The notes under the pieces: generated by a model
The model's database searches: none
What the model was told of the DNA's origin: nothing
The model's input: the letters and a program-made list of their open reading frames with translations, nothing else
Program-made: the position numbers and the translations under genes
In this document: positions 47,501-59,591 of the stretch, piece by piece
How positions within the stretch are numbered: position 1 is the first letter of the stretch
How the letters are laid out: the number at the start of each line of letters is the position of its first letter
Source: Thelonectria olida
Taxonomy: Eukaryota; Ascomycota; Sordariomycetes; Hypocreales; Nectriaceae
Direction: 5' to 3'
NCBI GenBank assembly: GCA_020736575.1
Contig: JAGPYM010000010.1
Location: forward strand, 248,001-312,000
DNA length: 64,000 nucleotides

Positions 47501-48823
47501 GCTTAAGTTATCTTTTAGAAGAGTTACGAAGGTGTCTATTAGAAAAGGAGAGCCCATCGGAACACGCACAATCATTTAATTAAGTCAGTCAGCTGGATCA
47601 TTGATACTGACAAAAGGCAGGCTGGCCCTGCACGGGGATTCGCAATCACACAAGCAATCAAGCCAACCTGCCCCTTCCAGAAAGGCAGTCCCTTGAGAGC
47701 AAGGAGCTTGCAGATTCCAGCTTCGGAGCTGAGTCACATGATTATGAATGCCATGACCTGCGTGACATCTGACAAGTGCGTGATTGCTGAAGGTTGTCTG
47801 ACCTTCCGTGATGGGCATCGCACAGTGGAGGTGTCAAGGATGCCTTGCGCACGAGATGAAACAGCGGCGAAATGAAGGCATTGGCTATAAACCAATAACT
47901 TTCTGGGTACCTCACTCCTTCTTGTTGGTTGAATGATGGAACTGAGTGTTGGTTACCGGGGTTTGATCAAGAATGACCATGGTGGGAACATCTGTTGCCT
48001 CGGGAGGTTGCTTCATCGCGCCATGCATGGAGACCGGACTCAATGTTAGGAGATTTAGACGCCGAGTTGTTTTAAAAATATCATTGACTGGTTAGGAAGT
48101 TTCATTTAGCATTTACTACGCAGTAGAATACATAACCGCTGGGTTGACAAGTTGGCCGCCGGTTGGTGAGCTGGTCGCTGGGATGGCCGGGTGCCCCAGC
48201 TCTCCACCGAGAAGTGGCCCAAACATTGAACCCAGGTAGGCGCCGTTCAACTCAGTCTAAACACGCTCTAACATAGACTACTAAATAAAGTTCCGTATCA
48301 AATGTGATTTGGGGTATTTCGGGAGTGTCCTTTTACTTCCTTGAGCTATGTATAGCTAATCGGGAGCAGGAGGCTTCCAGGAAGACATCCGGCATAGCAA
48401 ACGGCTTGCGAAATTTAGCATAATACCTAGCACACTTGCAAATGTCAACCTCTCCTTGAGAATTAAACCGTTCAACTTTGCAGTGAAGTCAACCTCGTCG
48501 GCGGCAAAAGAATGACTGCTGCAAACCAAGGTCGATCGCCCCCAGTCTCAATGGCACCCTGGCATGGACTGGCGGCTGCAACCAACAACGATTGCAGCCC
48601 CTGCAGCAGCAAGTTTGACCCACCTGTAACTCATCCATGGATGTACGAAGGGATCACATCAAGCGCCCTGAAATAGTCCGATCATGCAGCGCCTCGAAGA
48701 GGGCAGTCCCCATTGTCCATGACTTAAAAGCAGTCGCTCCGGTCCCCCAAGTAGAGCAAGAACCAAGCATCTCACCCCTTTTTTCTTATTCATCTCTATA
48801 TCAGCAAGCCAGCACTTCTCATC
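47501..48823. other. Intergenic, 1.3 kb upstream of the SesB-like gene
   Basis: No supported gene. A run of GCTGG/GGTTG-type imperfect repeats occurs at about 48138-48192. A weak TATA-like sequence (CTATATC) lies near 48796, about 28 bases before the ATG, which is too close to serve with a normal leader. Confidence 0.5.
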
Positions 48824-49842
48824 ATGTCGGAATACGGCCTGCACATTTGGTACGCCGGTAGAAACCCAGAGGTTGAGTACGTATCCACCAATGTGTACGC
48901 CGTATAAGTCTCAGTGAGGCGGTTTTCTAACATCTACCTCTTGCCACTAGCATTGTATTTGTCCATGGGTTGCGCGGAAATCGCGAAAAGACATGGAGGA
49001 AGAACGGAGTTGTATGGCCGAAACAGCTTCTTTCGCAGGATATTCAAAACTCCCGCATCATGACCTTCGGGCACGACGCCAGAATCGTTCATTCGGACCC
49101 CGACGAAGTCACGCAAGGGAGCCTTGACACCGAGGCGGCCATGTTGTGCTCTCAACTCCAGGCTCGAAGATTCGAACGGCACGAGGTCTGTAACTTATTC
49201 CAAGTCCCTGCATCATTTGACAAGAGTCTAAATTGTATTATAGGAGAATCGCCCAATCATTTTTGTCGCGCATAGTCTGGGCGGTCTCATCTGCGCACAG
49301 GCAATTGTGCATGGGGAGCTGAGCAAACCAGGCGATTGCGTTATGAATATATCCGACCGCGTTAAGGGCATTGTCTTCCTCGGGACTCCCTTTGGTGGCT
49401 CAGCCCTGGCCGGACGGGGAGAGCTCGCCCGGCGTGTCGTTAGTGTCGTGAAGAAAACAGACAAGACCACTATGAGGGTACTCTCAGCAGGGTCGGCTGA
49501 CCGACAGGCGTTGCATGACCTGTTTCCACGGGTCGTTCAGAAGCGTATGCAGACTCCTAGAGGACTGGAGCTTGCCTTCTTCTGCGAAACTATTCCAACA
49601 CGCGGTTCGCTGGTACGAAGCTCTTTTCTGCATTTCCAATAACATGCTGATAACAGTGCTAGGTTGTTGAAAGCGATTCAGCATCAATTTACGGGCTTGG
49701 CCGGCCGGTAGAAATCCAGGCAGATCATGCTGGCATGTGCAAGTTCGATTCTCGAGACGACGTTGGTTACCAGCTTGTGAGGCAGAAGATACTGCACATG
49801 ATAGACCATGCCAGGAGACCTGCTGAGACACATCGTCGCTAG
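48824..49842 (+). CDS. Stand-alone SesB-like alpha/beta hydrolase (putative esterase/lipase)
   Basis: Four exons: 48824-48876, 48951-49185, 49244-49612, 49663-49842, 278 residues. The fold begins at once: IVFVHGLRGNREKTWRKNGVVWPKQLLSQDI, then SRIMTFGHDARIV. Catalytic residues are visible: nucleophile Ser 107 in FVAHSLGGLICAQ, an Asp around 224 (VVESDSASI) and His 241 in ADHAGMCKFDSRDD. GIVFLGTPFGGSALAG is also typical. This is the domain known as SesB or a DUF676-type serine esterase, most often seen as the N-terminal effector of fungal NLR proteins. Here the chain ends after the hydrolase with no NB-ARC/NACHT or repeat domain and no clear amyloid-type motif. Likely intracellular. Placement tail-to-tail with a HET-domain gene suggests a role in non-self response, by inference. 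Confidence 0.87.
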
Positions 49843-50318
49843 CGAATGAGAAGACATATGGTTTGTCTATGTGACCTGGAGCTCAACGGCCTATCATAGG
49901 GCATTGCACCGCCTAACGGCAGCAATGGTCGCCGAATATTACAAGTCTTTCTATTGGGATTCATGAACAGAAGCTATGGGACTTCGAGGAGTTGTGGGCT
50001 GGGTGAAAGCCCTTGACGGCGTCCCCTTAGCAAGTCTGCTTGTGCCACAGTTGAGCATATTGCCTTTAGAAGACGCTTCTCTGAGGCCCTTTGGTTACTG
50101 GTGGAGAAGTCCCCTCATTAGAAGACTTTAGTATTATGTATTTTTAGAATTAACGCGCATCTGTTCTTCTGAAGTTGCCTTTCATTAAATACTAGATAGT
50201 TAGCAGAGCAAGATATTGAAATATAGGTCTCAGTAGCCTCCAAGGCCTCCAACATTTTGCCTTTTATCGATACCTCTACGCCTGCTCGTAATTGCGTCAA
50301 GTCTTCACACCGAATGGC
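49843..50318. other. Convergent intergenic region, SesB-like / HET
   Basis: 476 bases shared by the 3' ends of both genes. No terminator-like hairpin or small gene seen. Confidence 0.6.
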
Positions 50319-52465
50319 TCATACAACTCTCTCACTTGTGACGTCCACGGTAAGTTCAAAAAGCGTGCGCCCAAGTCCCTGTGTCCGACTAATCCTCGCG
50401 ACCAAGTTCACGACGTGAGAGTTATCCCGCAGCACATTTAGGAGATGATCCGCCTCCCAGTCTCTACGAAGAACATTTGGGAAAAGCCTCTTCGCTCCAC
50501 CCGGCTGTTCAATGGCCAGCTCCTTGTATTCCGATTTCGAGAGTCTATGGCGTTGGTTCTCTAAGCGACGCTGGATTTCCATTGGGGCCAGGGCTACCGC
50601 TTCTCCGTAGAGTTGTGATGGCCTCAAGTCCTCCGGGGATGTCCATGCCGACTTCATGAAGCAACGCATGTCGAATATGCGGCACCAAAACAGGTCCTCC
50701 GACGAGAAGACGTCTTTATATGTGCCCCAGGCGATGGCTACGTAGACGCGCGTCGGCTCCGTGTTTACGTTGAAGGCGAAATTGAGGAAGTGTAACCCGC
50801 CAAAGTGTCGATTCTCTCTGTGTTCGCACCTCTTCCATACCCAAGGAGCCGAAATTTGCGTCGCGCGCGCTGAGTATCGGTTGAATGGAGGATAGCTTCC
50901 GCCGCAGTCTGTCTGGCACGGAAACCTTTTGTCTTGGTTGATGATGACGTATAGAGGGCCTGTTGCTATGTCCCCTGGAGATGATTCGAGTCTCTTCACA
51001 GCGTTTATCGGACTTTGTTGGAGAAGAATGCCGACATCCTCCTTGGACGCTTTGTCTAGAGATAATTTAACTGAACGAGTGTAAGTAGTGGTGCTACTTT
51101 CGGAGAAATTCACCTACTTGTAATTACTATGAGTTCCTTGGGGTCGATATCGTCTGCCGTCTCGTAGAAGGTTCCGTCAACCGTGAAATGGAGGCTCGCC
51201 GAAGAGCGCCTCGGATCGATGTCAATGATGATTTGGTTGTACACCCGACGACACAAGTCAAATGCACCCATGCGCTCGAGCAAAATGGCAGGTCTGACCA
51301 AGTAGTCAGAGTCCCGGGCCAGATCGAGAATGCCCAGCCGAAGAGATTGCGCCGTATATTCGGCCGTTTGTGAGTCCCATGTATGCACAGTGCATGGACA
51401 CAGCCAGATGTTCACTTTGAGCGCTGTATCTGACATTTCCATTGGGGCCATATTTCCGAAGAAGTCTGCCTCGTATTGGCGGTCTAAGTTGCTAAAAACT
51501 CTCCGCCCGATAATGGGCACTGGGTCTCTGAAGTGCTCGGCCGCGGGAGCTAGACATCCCAGGGCTCGCTCTCGGGGGATGCTGGAGGGAACCGCTCGCC
51601 ATAGCAAGATGGACTGATCTTTGGATTGCCTGACAATGGCATCTTGAAGACGGAGGAATGCCTTGTCGCCTTCGCCGTAGAGCATGGGGATGTTAATGTT
51701 GAATAAACCAAGAAGACAGTAGGCCGCGTCCTCCTTGCGCGTGGTGATCCGGTTTGCAGCCCAACTCATCTTAATAGACACGGCAAATGTGTCCAAGGTC
51801 TGAGGGAGGGTATCGAGAAATCCGCATGCCATGCATAGTCCGTCGCGAACTGTGGAAGATGTAGGCTGGAGGCACGGGCATCGCGGTTCGTCAAAAACGT
51901 GTGGCCAAATCCTCGTCCGAGTGCAGAGGCGGTCCAGCAAACTACCATCTCTCGTACCGAATCTGACCCAGTTCTTATCAAAGAAGTCGACTCCTCTAGG
52001 GGCGATCAACTCCTGCAAAGTCCAGCCTCTGTCGAACCAGCGACAGTTGAAGAAAGACGTGTCATCGGGATCTAGAGCCTCTTCCACAACCCCAAAGACT
52101 GACGAATCAGTTGTGATAAGCTGGGCTTGGAAGTCGCTCAGAAAGACGTAGCATCGTGACGACTGCTGATACCACTTGAACATGGAGTTGATGGCCTCTG
52201 ACAACTCAGCACTACTGCTCTTATCGATGCAGCAGGTATCGATCCATATGTAATCGAATCCATCTCGGTAAGCTTGTCTGCAGCTCTGTTCAACCTTTGC
52301 AATGGCGGGATCTCGTCGAAGTTGGCTGAAGTTTTTCGTTTGGATGTCTTGGAAACTGATTTCGGCCTTTTCCCACGTGTGAGAGAGGATGGCGTAGTTG
52401 GGAATGTCGATTTCGGCACCGAGGAAGCTCTCAAGCTGCAAGGTTTCAGTGTTGAGAAGCCGCAT
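50319..52465 (-). CDS. HET-domain (heterokaryon incompatibility) protein
   Basis: Two exons, 52465-51118 and 51070-50319 (47-nt intron), 699 residues. The HET domain covers about residues 1-290 with its hallmark segments: MRLLNTETLQLESF at the start, PNYAILSHTWEKAEISFQDIQ, YIWIDTCCIDKSSSAELSEAINSMFKWYQ, FFNCRWFDRGWTLQELIAP and ITTRKEDAAYCLLGLFNINIPMLYGEG. HET domains are related to TIR domains and trigger regulated cell death when incompatible fungal cells fuse; this is the small HET-6/DUF-type architecture in which the domain is N-terminal. The C-terminal ~400 residues are unrecognised, probably the recognition or regulatory part. No membrane segments or repeats. Convergent with the SesB-like hydrolase, divergent from the MFS gene. 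Confidence 0.92.
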
Positions 52466-53368
52466 ATCGAAGATAATGGAGGATTCTTATCCTAGGTATT
52501 AAATGGAGTCTTGGGTTGCAAGAGCATGCAGTACAACGATGACGAGGCGACTTTGAGGGACATTCTTGGAGAGGCGGAGCGAGGCGGTTCAGCAAGGCAT
52601 TTTGTCGGATGGTGGAGCGGCGAGACGTGGCAGGGTTGATGATGCATTGATGCCCAGTCAACGGCCACGAAACGTACCTCGCTCACGGGTTGACAAGCCT
52701 TTGTTTTTGACATTATGCCTGATATCAGTCCTTCCCGAGGGAGGCCGGTGTAGGGAATCTGAGCAGGAGGATTGGGGAATCGATATTTTCACTCTCCCTC
52801 TTCTGATGGTCATTTTTATTTTAGTATCCATTCGTTCTTCTTCCTTTGCAGAATATCCCAGTCCCAGAGGTCGAACGTGATGTTGACTGTGCTCAAGTTG
52901 GGGCCAGCTTGGAATGCCCTCACTTCTGTTGCATGATAAAAATCACCGCAGGAAGCGTCGTAGAAGCATTTGAACAGAGACTCGACTGTGAACACATGGA
53001 ATCGAGGGAACCCCACCCCGGCCCCGAACACCGTCCTCTGCCCGCCCCCGGCCGTCCCGGGGCCCGGACACACCCACTGCCCACGGTTGCTTGCTTATTT
53101 CCACACCATGGCACCCAATGCTCTATATTTGGAGCCCCGGTCTCTCCTCTGGGCCCTCGCCAGGGCCAAGGATGCATATCCCGGCTCATCTCGGTCCCAT
53201 CCGACGAGACTTGAATCCGATCGCATTCAAGACCCACCCACCATCTACAGCTGGACATGACGACAATTCGAAAGGCCTTCAAAAGGGACCGATCTGGGGT
53301 TTCTTCTTTTCTTTATTTCTTGCAGTTTGCTCTTTTCCGGCCCCAACTAATAACCAGTGCAAAACACC
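52466..53368. promoter_or_regulatory. Divergent promoter region, HET gene / MFS transporter
   Basis: 0.9 kb between two diverging starts, with a C-rich, CCCGG-containing stretch near 53000-53080. Frames found here overlap both strands and have no family. No TATA box recognised. Confidence 0.5.
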
Positions 53369-55203
53369 ATGTCGCAAACCACCGTTGAGATGGCTCCAGT
53401 GCCGTCGCATCATGTCCCTGACGATGCCAATTCCGACTCACCACCAACCAGTCCAAAGAGATCACCAGCACAAATCGCAACTGTCATGGCTTCTCTATGC
53501 GCCTGCGTCTTTCTATCCGCTCTCGAAGTCACCATCGTCTCTACGGCGCTTCCTACCATTGCCGCCCATTTCGCTTCCGACTCGGGCTACACATGGATCG
53601 GCACGTCTTATGTCCTCGCGCACACAGCAACCACTCCTTCGTGGGGGAAAATCTCAGACATATGGGGAAGAAAGCCCATCATTCTCGTGGCAAATGTCAT
53701 TTTCTTCTCCGGGAGCTTGATCTGTGCCCTCGTCGATGACTTTGCTGCATTCATCGCCGGGAGGGCCGTTCAAGGCGTCGGCGCTGCTGGAATGCAGACA
53801 ATGGTCAATATATGTATTAGCGACTTGTTCTCTCAGAGAGATCGTGGGCTTTACTACGGGTTAACATCCATCGTATGGGCTGTTGCTTCAGGGATCGGTC
53901 CAATACTAGGCGGCGCCTTTACGGATGAAGTGAGGTGAGCATTTACCAAACTCGAGCACCTATCCCGTAAACTAAGGGAATCGCGTCATTAGCTGGAGAT
54001 GGTGTTTCTGGATCAATCGTACGTCAAGACCACTCCCCATCAGGTTCATCGCTCACAAGCCAGTCCAGTCCCAATCACCGCCGCCGTCTTCATTCTCCTT
54101 ATCTTCACACTGAAACTGCCCTCTCCTCAAACCCCGGTATGGGCAGGCCTCAAAGCAATCGACTGGCCTGGAAGCTTTCTCATCATCGGCGGAACCTTGA
54201 TGCTGCTCCTCGGACTCTACCTCGGCGGTGTTTATGAGCCGTGGAACTCGGCACCAGTTGTCTGTCTCATACTTTCCGGAGTCGTTGCCAGCGCTCTGTT
54301 CGTGGTCAATGAATGGAAGCTCGCCGAATATCCCGTGATACCAGTTCATCTTTTCCGGTCCTGGTCGTCCGCCGCAGCATACGCCGTGTGCTTCTTCCAC
54401 GCCTTTGTGTTCATGGGCGTGGCGTATTATTTACCGCTCTATTTCCAGGCGGTGTTGTTGGCAAGCCCCTTGAAATCCGGGGCTTATCTTTTACCGTTTA
54501 TTTTGTCCATCACTCTAACAGCCGCGGCGACTGGCGTCTACATCCAGCTGACGGGCAAATATCTCGCTGCAGTCCATATTGGCTTGGTCATCATGACTCT
54601 CGGAATTGGACTCTTTATCGATCTGCCTCTGGATATGGACTGGCCAAAGCTGATTGCGTTTCAGATTGTTAGCGGTATGGGAGTTGGTATGAACTTTGAG
54701 GGTCCATTGCTCGCAGTACAAACGGTGGTCCCGGCTGAAGACGTTGCAGCGGCGACGACGGCTATGAGTTTCGTCCGGACCATTTCTACTGCCATCTCCG
54801 TCGTCATCGGAGGCGTTCTTTTCCAAAATGAGATCAAAAATAAGAAGGAAATGCTTGTCGATGGACTGGGTGCTGAGAGTGCGAAGCTGTTTGAGGGAGC
54901 GAGTGCATCCGCCCATGTCGATGTCATCAAGACTTTACCGCCCGACGCGCAGCTCGTTGTGAGGAGAGCGTTCTTCATGACCCTTGAGAGGCTGTGGATC
55001 ATGGTAGGTGGCACATCTATTCCTCTGTATATCGAGCTAACGACCTTCAGTACACGGCATTTGCTGGTGTCGGGCTGTGCCTCGGGTTCTTCATCAGGGC
55101 ACATCACTTGAGTCGAGAGCATGAGGATGCGAAACTTGGCTTGAAGAAGAAAGAGGCCAGCTCGGATGAGAATGGCGGCGTTAGAGTAAATGGACAAGAT
55201 TGA
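53369..55203 (+). CDS. MFS multidrug transporter, DHA2 (14-TMS) type
   Basis: Four exons: 53369-53934, 53993-54018, 54069-55003, 55051-55203, 559 residues. Exon 2 has only 26 bases and supplies SWRWCFWIN, the DHA2 motif after helix 5. The ATG chosen gives a soluble 35-residue N-terminus before helix 1 (VMASLCACVFLSALEVTIVSTALPTIA). Other signatures: WGKISDIWGRKPI between helices 2 and 3, AGRAVQGVGAAGMQTMVNICISDLF, and GPILGGAFTDEVSWRW (motif C region). Fourteen hydrophobic segments can be counted, ending at YTAFAGVGLCLGFFIRAHH. Family members are proton-driven plasma-membrane exporters of toxins, drugs or siderophores. Substrate unknown. It precedes another MFS gene in the same direction, about 350 bases away. 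Confidence 0.92.
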
Positions 55204-55553
55204 AGTCCGCCACTGATCGAAAATGGGAATGAGGCATCATGGCGAAATAGAGGATAAAAATACATGGTAGGCAGTAAAGTGTCTGCGCACATTAGACTAT
55301 CCTCTCACCTTGGAATCACTACTACGTAGTACATTTCATTATGATGAGTGGCTTGTAATAGTGAGCATTGCTAGATTGACTAGAAATGGGTGGGTCTGGC
55401 GATAGGCGGGCTAGACACTCGTGATACTTCTTCGTCTCACTTTCTATTGTTTCGCTCTCTTCACCTCCTCGACCGTCTCAACGTTTGAACTCCCCCACCC
55501 ATCTCTCGAGAAATACTCAAGGCTTCAAAGGATTTATACATAGCGCCTCTTTG
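55204..55553. other. Intergenic between two MFS genes
   Basis: 350 bases containing the 3' end of the first transporter and promoter of the second; the last ~110 bases are C/T-rich. No TATA box recognised. Confidence 0.6.
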
Positions 55554-57122
55554 ATGTCCGATAATGATGTTGCACAACCCCTCTTGGCCACCTCGGCGCC
55601 TACTCACGCGCGACAGCCACCATCTGCCGACACTGCTGTAACACGAGAAGTCCTGCGAAAGATTGACCGAACCATCATTCCGCTTCTGTTTGTCACGTAC
55701 ATATTCAACTTCATGGACAAGATTATTCTCTCTAGTGCTGCCGTATTCGGATTACGGGAAGACACCGTGAGTACAGTGCCCATTTTCGTCAGCGTGTACC
55801 TAGCATGTGAGTGTTAACTGCCACAGAACCTCCACGGTCAACAATACAGCTGGGTGAGCAGCGTCTTCTACGTCGGATATCTCATCTGGACCTATCCCAC
55901 GTCCATCCTCATCGCACGGCTCCCCACAGGCAGATACTTGACGGCCAACACACTGTTCTGGGGCGCAGTTGTCGCACTCACCGCGACATGCTACAACTTT
56001 GAAGGCTTGATGGTCGTGCGCTTCCTTCTAGGCGTAGCAGAAGCGACAATTACTCCAGGCTTCATGTTTCTGACTTCGACCTGGTACACTCGCGACGAAA
56101 TGCCTACGCGCGTAGGTATCTGGTTCGCTGGCAATGCTGTTGGCGGGCTGGTTGCGAGTCTGTTCGCCTTTGGTGTCGGTCACATGGGCGCTGGAAGCGT
56201 GCGTCCTTGGCGATGGATGTACATGATCCTAGGGACGACAACATTTCTATGGGCGATTCCCATGTTCTTGCTCCTCCCGGATAACATTTCCAAGGCCACA
56301 TTCTTAAGTGTCAAGGAGAGACAAATTGCTGCGGATCGCGTCCTGACTGCTGGTACTGGAACGACGGAGAACACGCCTTGGAGATGGAACCAAGTCCGCG
56401 AGTGTTTGGTCGACCCAAAGACGTGGCTGATAGTCGGCATTGAGCTTCTAACCCAGATACCAAACGGCGGATCTCAGAGCTTTGCAAACATCGTCGTCAA
56501 ATCCTTCGGCTTCACCAGTCTGCAGTCCACCCTCATCAACATCCCCGTGTCCCTGCTTTCAGCCACCGTCATTTCCGGGACTGGCTACTTGGCGGGCAAA
56601 TTCCGCACGTTGAACTGCCTGTTGATCATCGCAGCCGTTATCCCGTCCGTCGTCGGTAGTGCCATCATCTACAACCGCGCCCAGGTTCCTCACGGTATCC
56701 ATCTCGTTGCCTACTTCCTCCTCTCGAGCGGACCCGCGGCAATGCCACTCAACATGGCCCTCGTGCAGTCCAACTACCGAGGCGTCACCAAGAAGATGAC
56801 AATGACGGGTTTATTGCTGTTTGCATACGGCGTTGGGAATATTTCAGGGCCTCATTTCTTTCGCGAGTCTGAGGATCCAAAATACGAGACGGCGTTCAAG
56901 ACGATAATGATTAGCTACAGCCTTGCGATTGTTTGTGCTTTATTCTTGAGAATATACCTACAATGGCTCAATGCCAAAAGGATAGAGGAGGAGGGGATTT
57001 TAGGGAGTGCGGGATCAGCAGGGTTCGTGGATGCCCACTCTCCTGGTGCACTACGACATACGTCTTTAAATGACGAAGACTTGACAGACTGGCAGACAGT
57101 TGGGTTTAGATATCGACTATAA
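55554..57122 (+). CDS. MFS transporter, anion:cation symporter (Dal5/allantoate-permease-like) type
   Basis: Two exons, 55554-55766 and 55827-57122 (60-nt intron), 502 residues. Typical of the fungal ACS family, which imports organic anions and vitamins such as allantoate, nicotinate, pantothenate and biotin: LRKIDRTIIPLLFVTYIFNFMDKIILSSAAVFGLREDT at the first helix, QYSWVSSVFYVGYLIWTYPTSILIARLPTGRYL, RFLLGVAEATITPGFMFLTSTWY and the late GVTKKMTMTGLLLFAYGVGNISGPHFF. Twelve transmembrane segments. Substrate cannot be assigned; the neighbour is an exporter of a different MFS family, so they are not duplicates. Confidence 0.92.
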
Positions 57123-57570
57123 AGTGTTTGAATGAGAATGAAACGTTTGGGGAAGAATACTGAGAAATATTGAAAGACCCAATTCTGAATCCCATCAATT
57201 AGGCATGAAGGACAATCATGCCAAAGTATTGGTTTCGCTACCACAGCACAATGAGGATAGGTAACTGATTAGATCTTTATCTTGACTAGTCCAATATGGC
57301 AGTGAAAGGGAAAACAACGAATTGGTCAGAGAATTTCTTGACGGCAGCGAAGCTTCTAGGCTTTGTCAAAATCATGACCAAACTGTGGCCAAATATGGCC
57401 CACGGAATAAGGTTTTGCCGAGCCGGCCCAAGTTCATCAGCCCAACGAATTGCATCAACCAAAGAATCCACCTCAAACTTCCACCATTCCTCCTCCCGTG
57501 AACAGCCATTTTTCTGTCATTGCTTCTTTGTTCTCCCACTACCATCGCTGCAGCCCAACCCGGATCCAGA
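57123..57570. other. Intergenic, upstream of BBP gene
   Basis: About 450 bases with the transporter 3' end and the short BBP promoter. A C/A-rich leader precedes the ATG. No TATA box seen. Confidence 0.55.
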
Positions 57571-59591
57571 ATGTCGTGGAGAAACCAAGGAATTACAGGG
57601 TCGAACAACATCCCCCTGGGCAAGTCCCGTCGCATCGGACATGATGGCGAAGAAGATGGTGGCAACATCGACAGCGATCGCGACCTGAAGCGTGGACGCG
57701 ACCCCGAGCCTCGATCCGAAGCAGACGGCCCGCGACGACGCAAGAAGCGCAACAGATGGGGAGACGCGTCTGAGAACAAAGCCGCTGGCTTGATGGGCCT
57801 GCCTACTGCCATCTTGTCAAACATGACCAGCGAGCAGTTGGAAGCTTACACACTCCATCTTCGTATCGAGGAGATTAGCCAGAAACTTCGAATCGACGAC
57901 GTTGTCCCTGCTGATGGTGATCGGTATGTTCTTGCCCATCTCCCAATACCACATCCGCCCTTGCTAATCTGGTCTAGATCTCCATCTCCCCCTCCCCAGT
58001 ACGACAACCACGGTCGACGTATCAACACCCGCGAATACCGATACCGCAAGCGCCTCGAAGACGAACGCCACAAGCTGATCGAAAAGGCCATGAAGACCAT
58101 TCCTAACTATCACCCACCACAGGACTACCGTAGACCTACCAAGACGCAGGAGAAGGTCTATGTGCCTGTCAATGACTATCCGGAGATTAACTTCAGTATG
58201 ATTGCTAACCCTTTAACCCTAATAACTTTCTATCCCCCCTCTTCCTTTTTCGAGTTTGACCAGTTTCATTTCCACGCCGTACGGTGTTTTTGAGAAACCT
58301 GGCCCTTCGACGAAATGGACATCCATCCATTCATCTAATCTTTAACAATCAGACACTAACACTTAGCTCTCTACTACTAAAGTTGGTTTACTTATCGGAC
58401 CTCGAGGAAACACTCTGAAGAAGATGGAGGCAGACTCTGGAGCAAAGATTGCCATTCGTGGCAAGGGTTCAGTCAAGGAAGGCAAAGGTCGCTCTGACGC
58501 AGCTCACGCCAGCAACCAGGAAGAGGATCTCCACTGTCTCATCATGGCCGACACCGAGGAGAAGGTGAACAAGGCCAAGAAGCTCATTCACAATATTATT
58601 GAGACTGTAAGCACACATGACGCCCAAATTTCATCTTCAGATTCTAACATGACGCTCAGGCTGCCTCTATCCCTGAAGGCCAAAACGAACTCAAGCGTAA
58701 CCAGCTTCGAGAACTTGCCGCCCTTAACGGTACCCTACGAGATGACGAAAACCAAGCTTGTCAGAACTGTGGTAAGATTGGACACCGCAAGTACGACTGT
58801 CCTGAGCGCCAGAACTACACTGCCAGCATTATTTGCCGTGTCTGTGGTAACGCTGGTCACATGGCTCGCGACTGTCCCGACCGCCAGAAGGGTGCCAGCT
58901 GGCGCAACACCAATGACGCCAGCCGCCCTGCTGGCAAAATCGGTGGCGGGGATGCTGTTGACCGCGAAATGGAGGTAAGCAATTCCCGTGACAACATATT
59001 CACCAAGTTCGGTGCTAACAAGCTCGACAGCAACTCATGCAGGAACTCGGTGGTGGCTCTGGAGAAGCCCCCGCGCGTATTGAGGCTGGGCCTAACTCCG
59101 GTAACAACGGAGACTCGAAGCCCTGGCAGCGCGGTCCAACCGGCGGACCTGCTCCCTGGCGCACTCGTAACAATGACGATTCTAACGAAGGAGGATCATC
59201 TGCAGCGCCTTGGGCCCGAGACCGTCACCGTGGACAGGATCATCACAACGGCGGCAACGGCGGTGGTGGCGACAGCTACTACGGCCAAGGTTATGGAGGC
59301 TCTACTGGCTCGGCCGCTCCCTGGCAGCAGCAGGCTCAGGTTCAGGCTCCTGGAACTCAGGGTGGGTATCCTGGATATCCTGGTTACGGTGGCTATGGTG
59401 CTGCTCCTGGAATGGGAGCGCCTCCTGGCCTCCCTGCGGCTCCCAATGGTGCTCCTCCTCCTGGACTTAACGGGATCAATGCTCTTATCCAGCAGTATTC
59501 TGGCGCTGTTCCTCCCCCTCCACCACCTTCTGGAGATGCTCCTCCCCCTCCTCCCAGCGATCAGCCTCCACCCCCTCCCCCTGGCGCCTAG
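57571..59591 (+). CDS. MSL5: Branchpoint-binding protein (BBP/SF1, Msl5 homologue)
   Basis: Five exons: 57571-57923, 57978-58195, 58383-58606, 58660-58974, 59031-59591, 556 residues. BBP binds the intron branch site in the early spliceosome and bridges to the U2AF large subunit. Order of parts: basic N-terminus with [16 protein letters not shown] (U2AF-contact Arg-Trp motif), SF1 helix-hairpin region ([27 protein letters not shown]), KH/QUA2 RNA-binding domain ([40 protein letters not shown]), two zinc knuckles (C299/C302/H307/C312 and C324/C327/H332/C337), then a Gly/Asn- and Pro-rich tail ending in poly-Pro. The long 187-nt intron 2 splits the KH domain just before [10 protein letters not shown]. 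Housekeeping. Confidence 0.95.
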
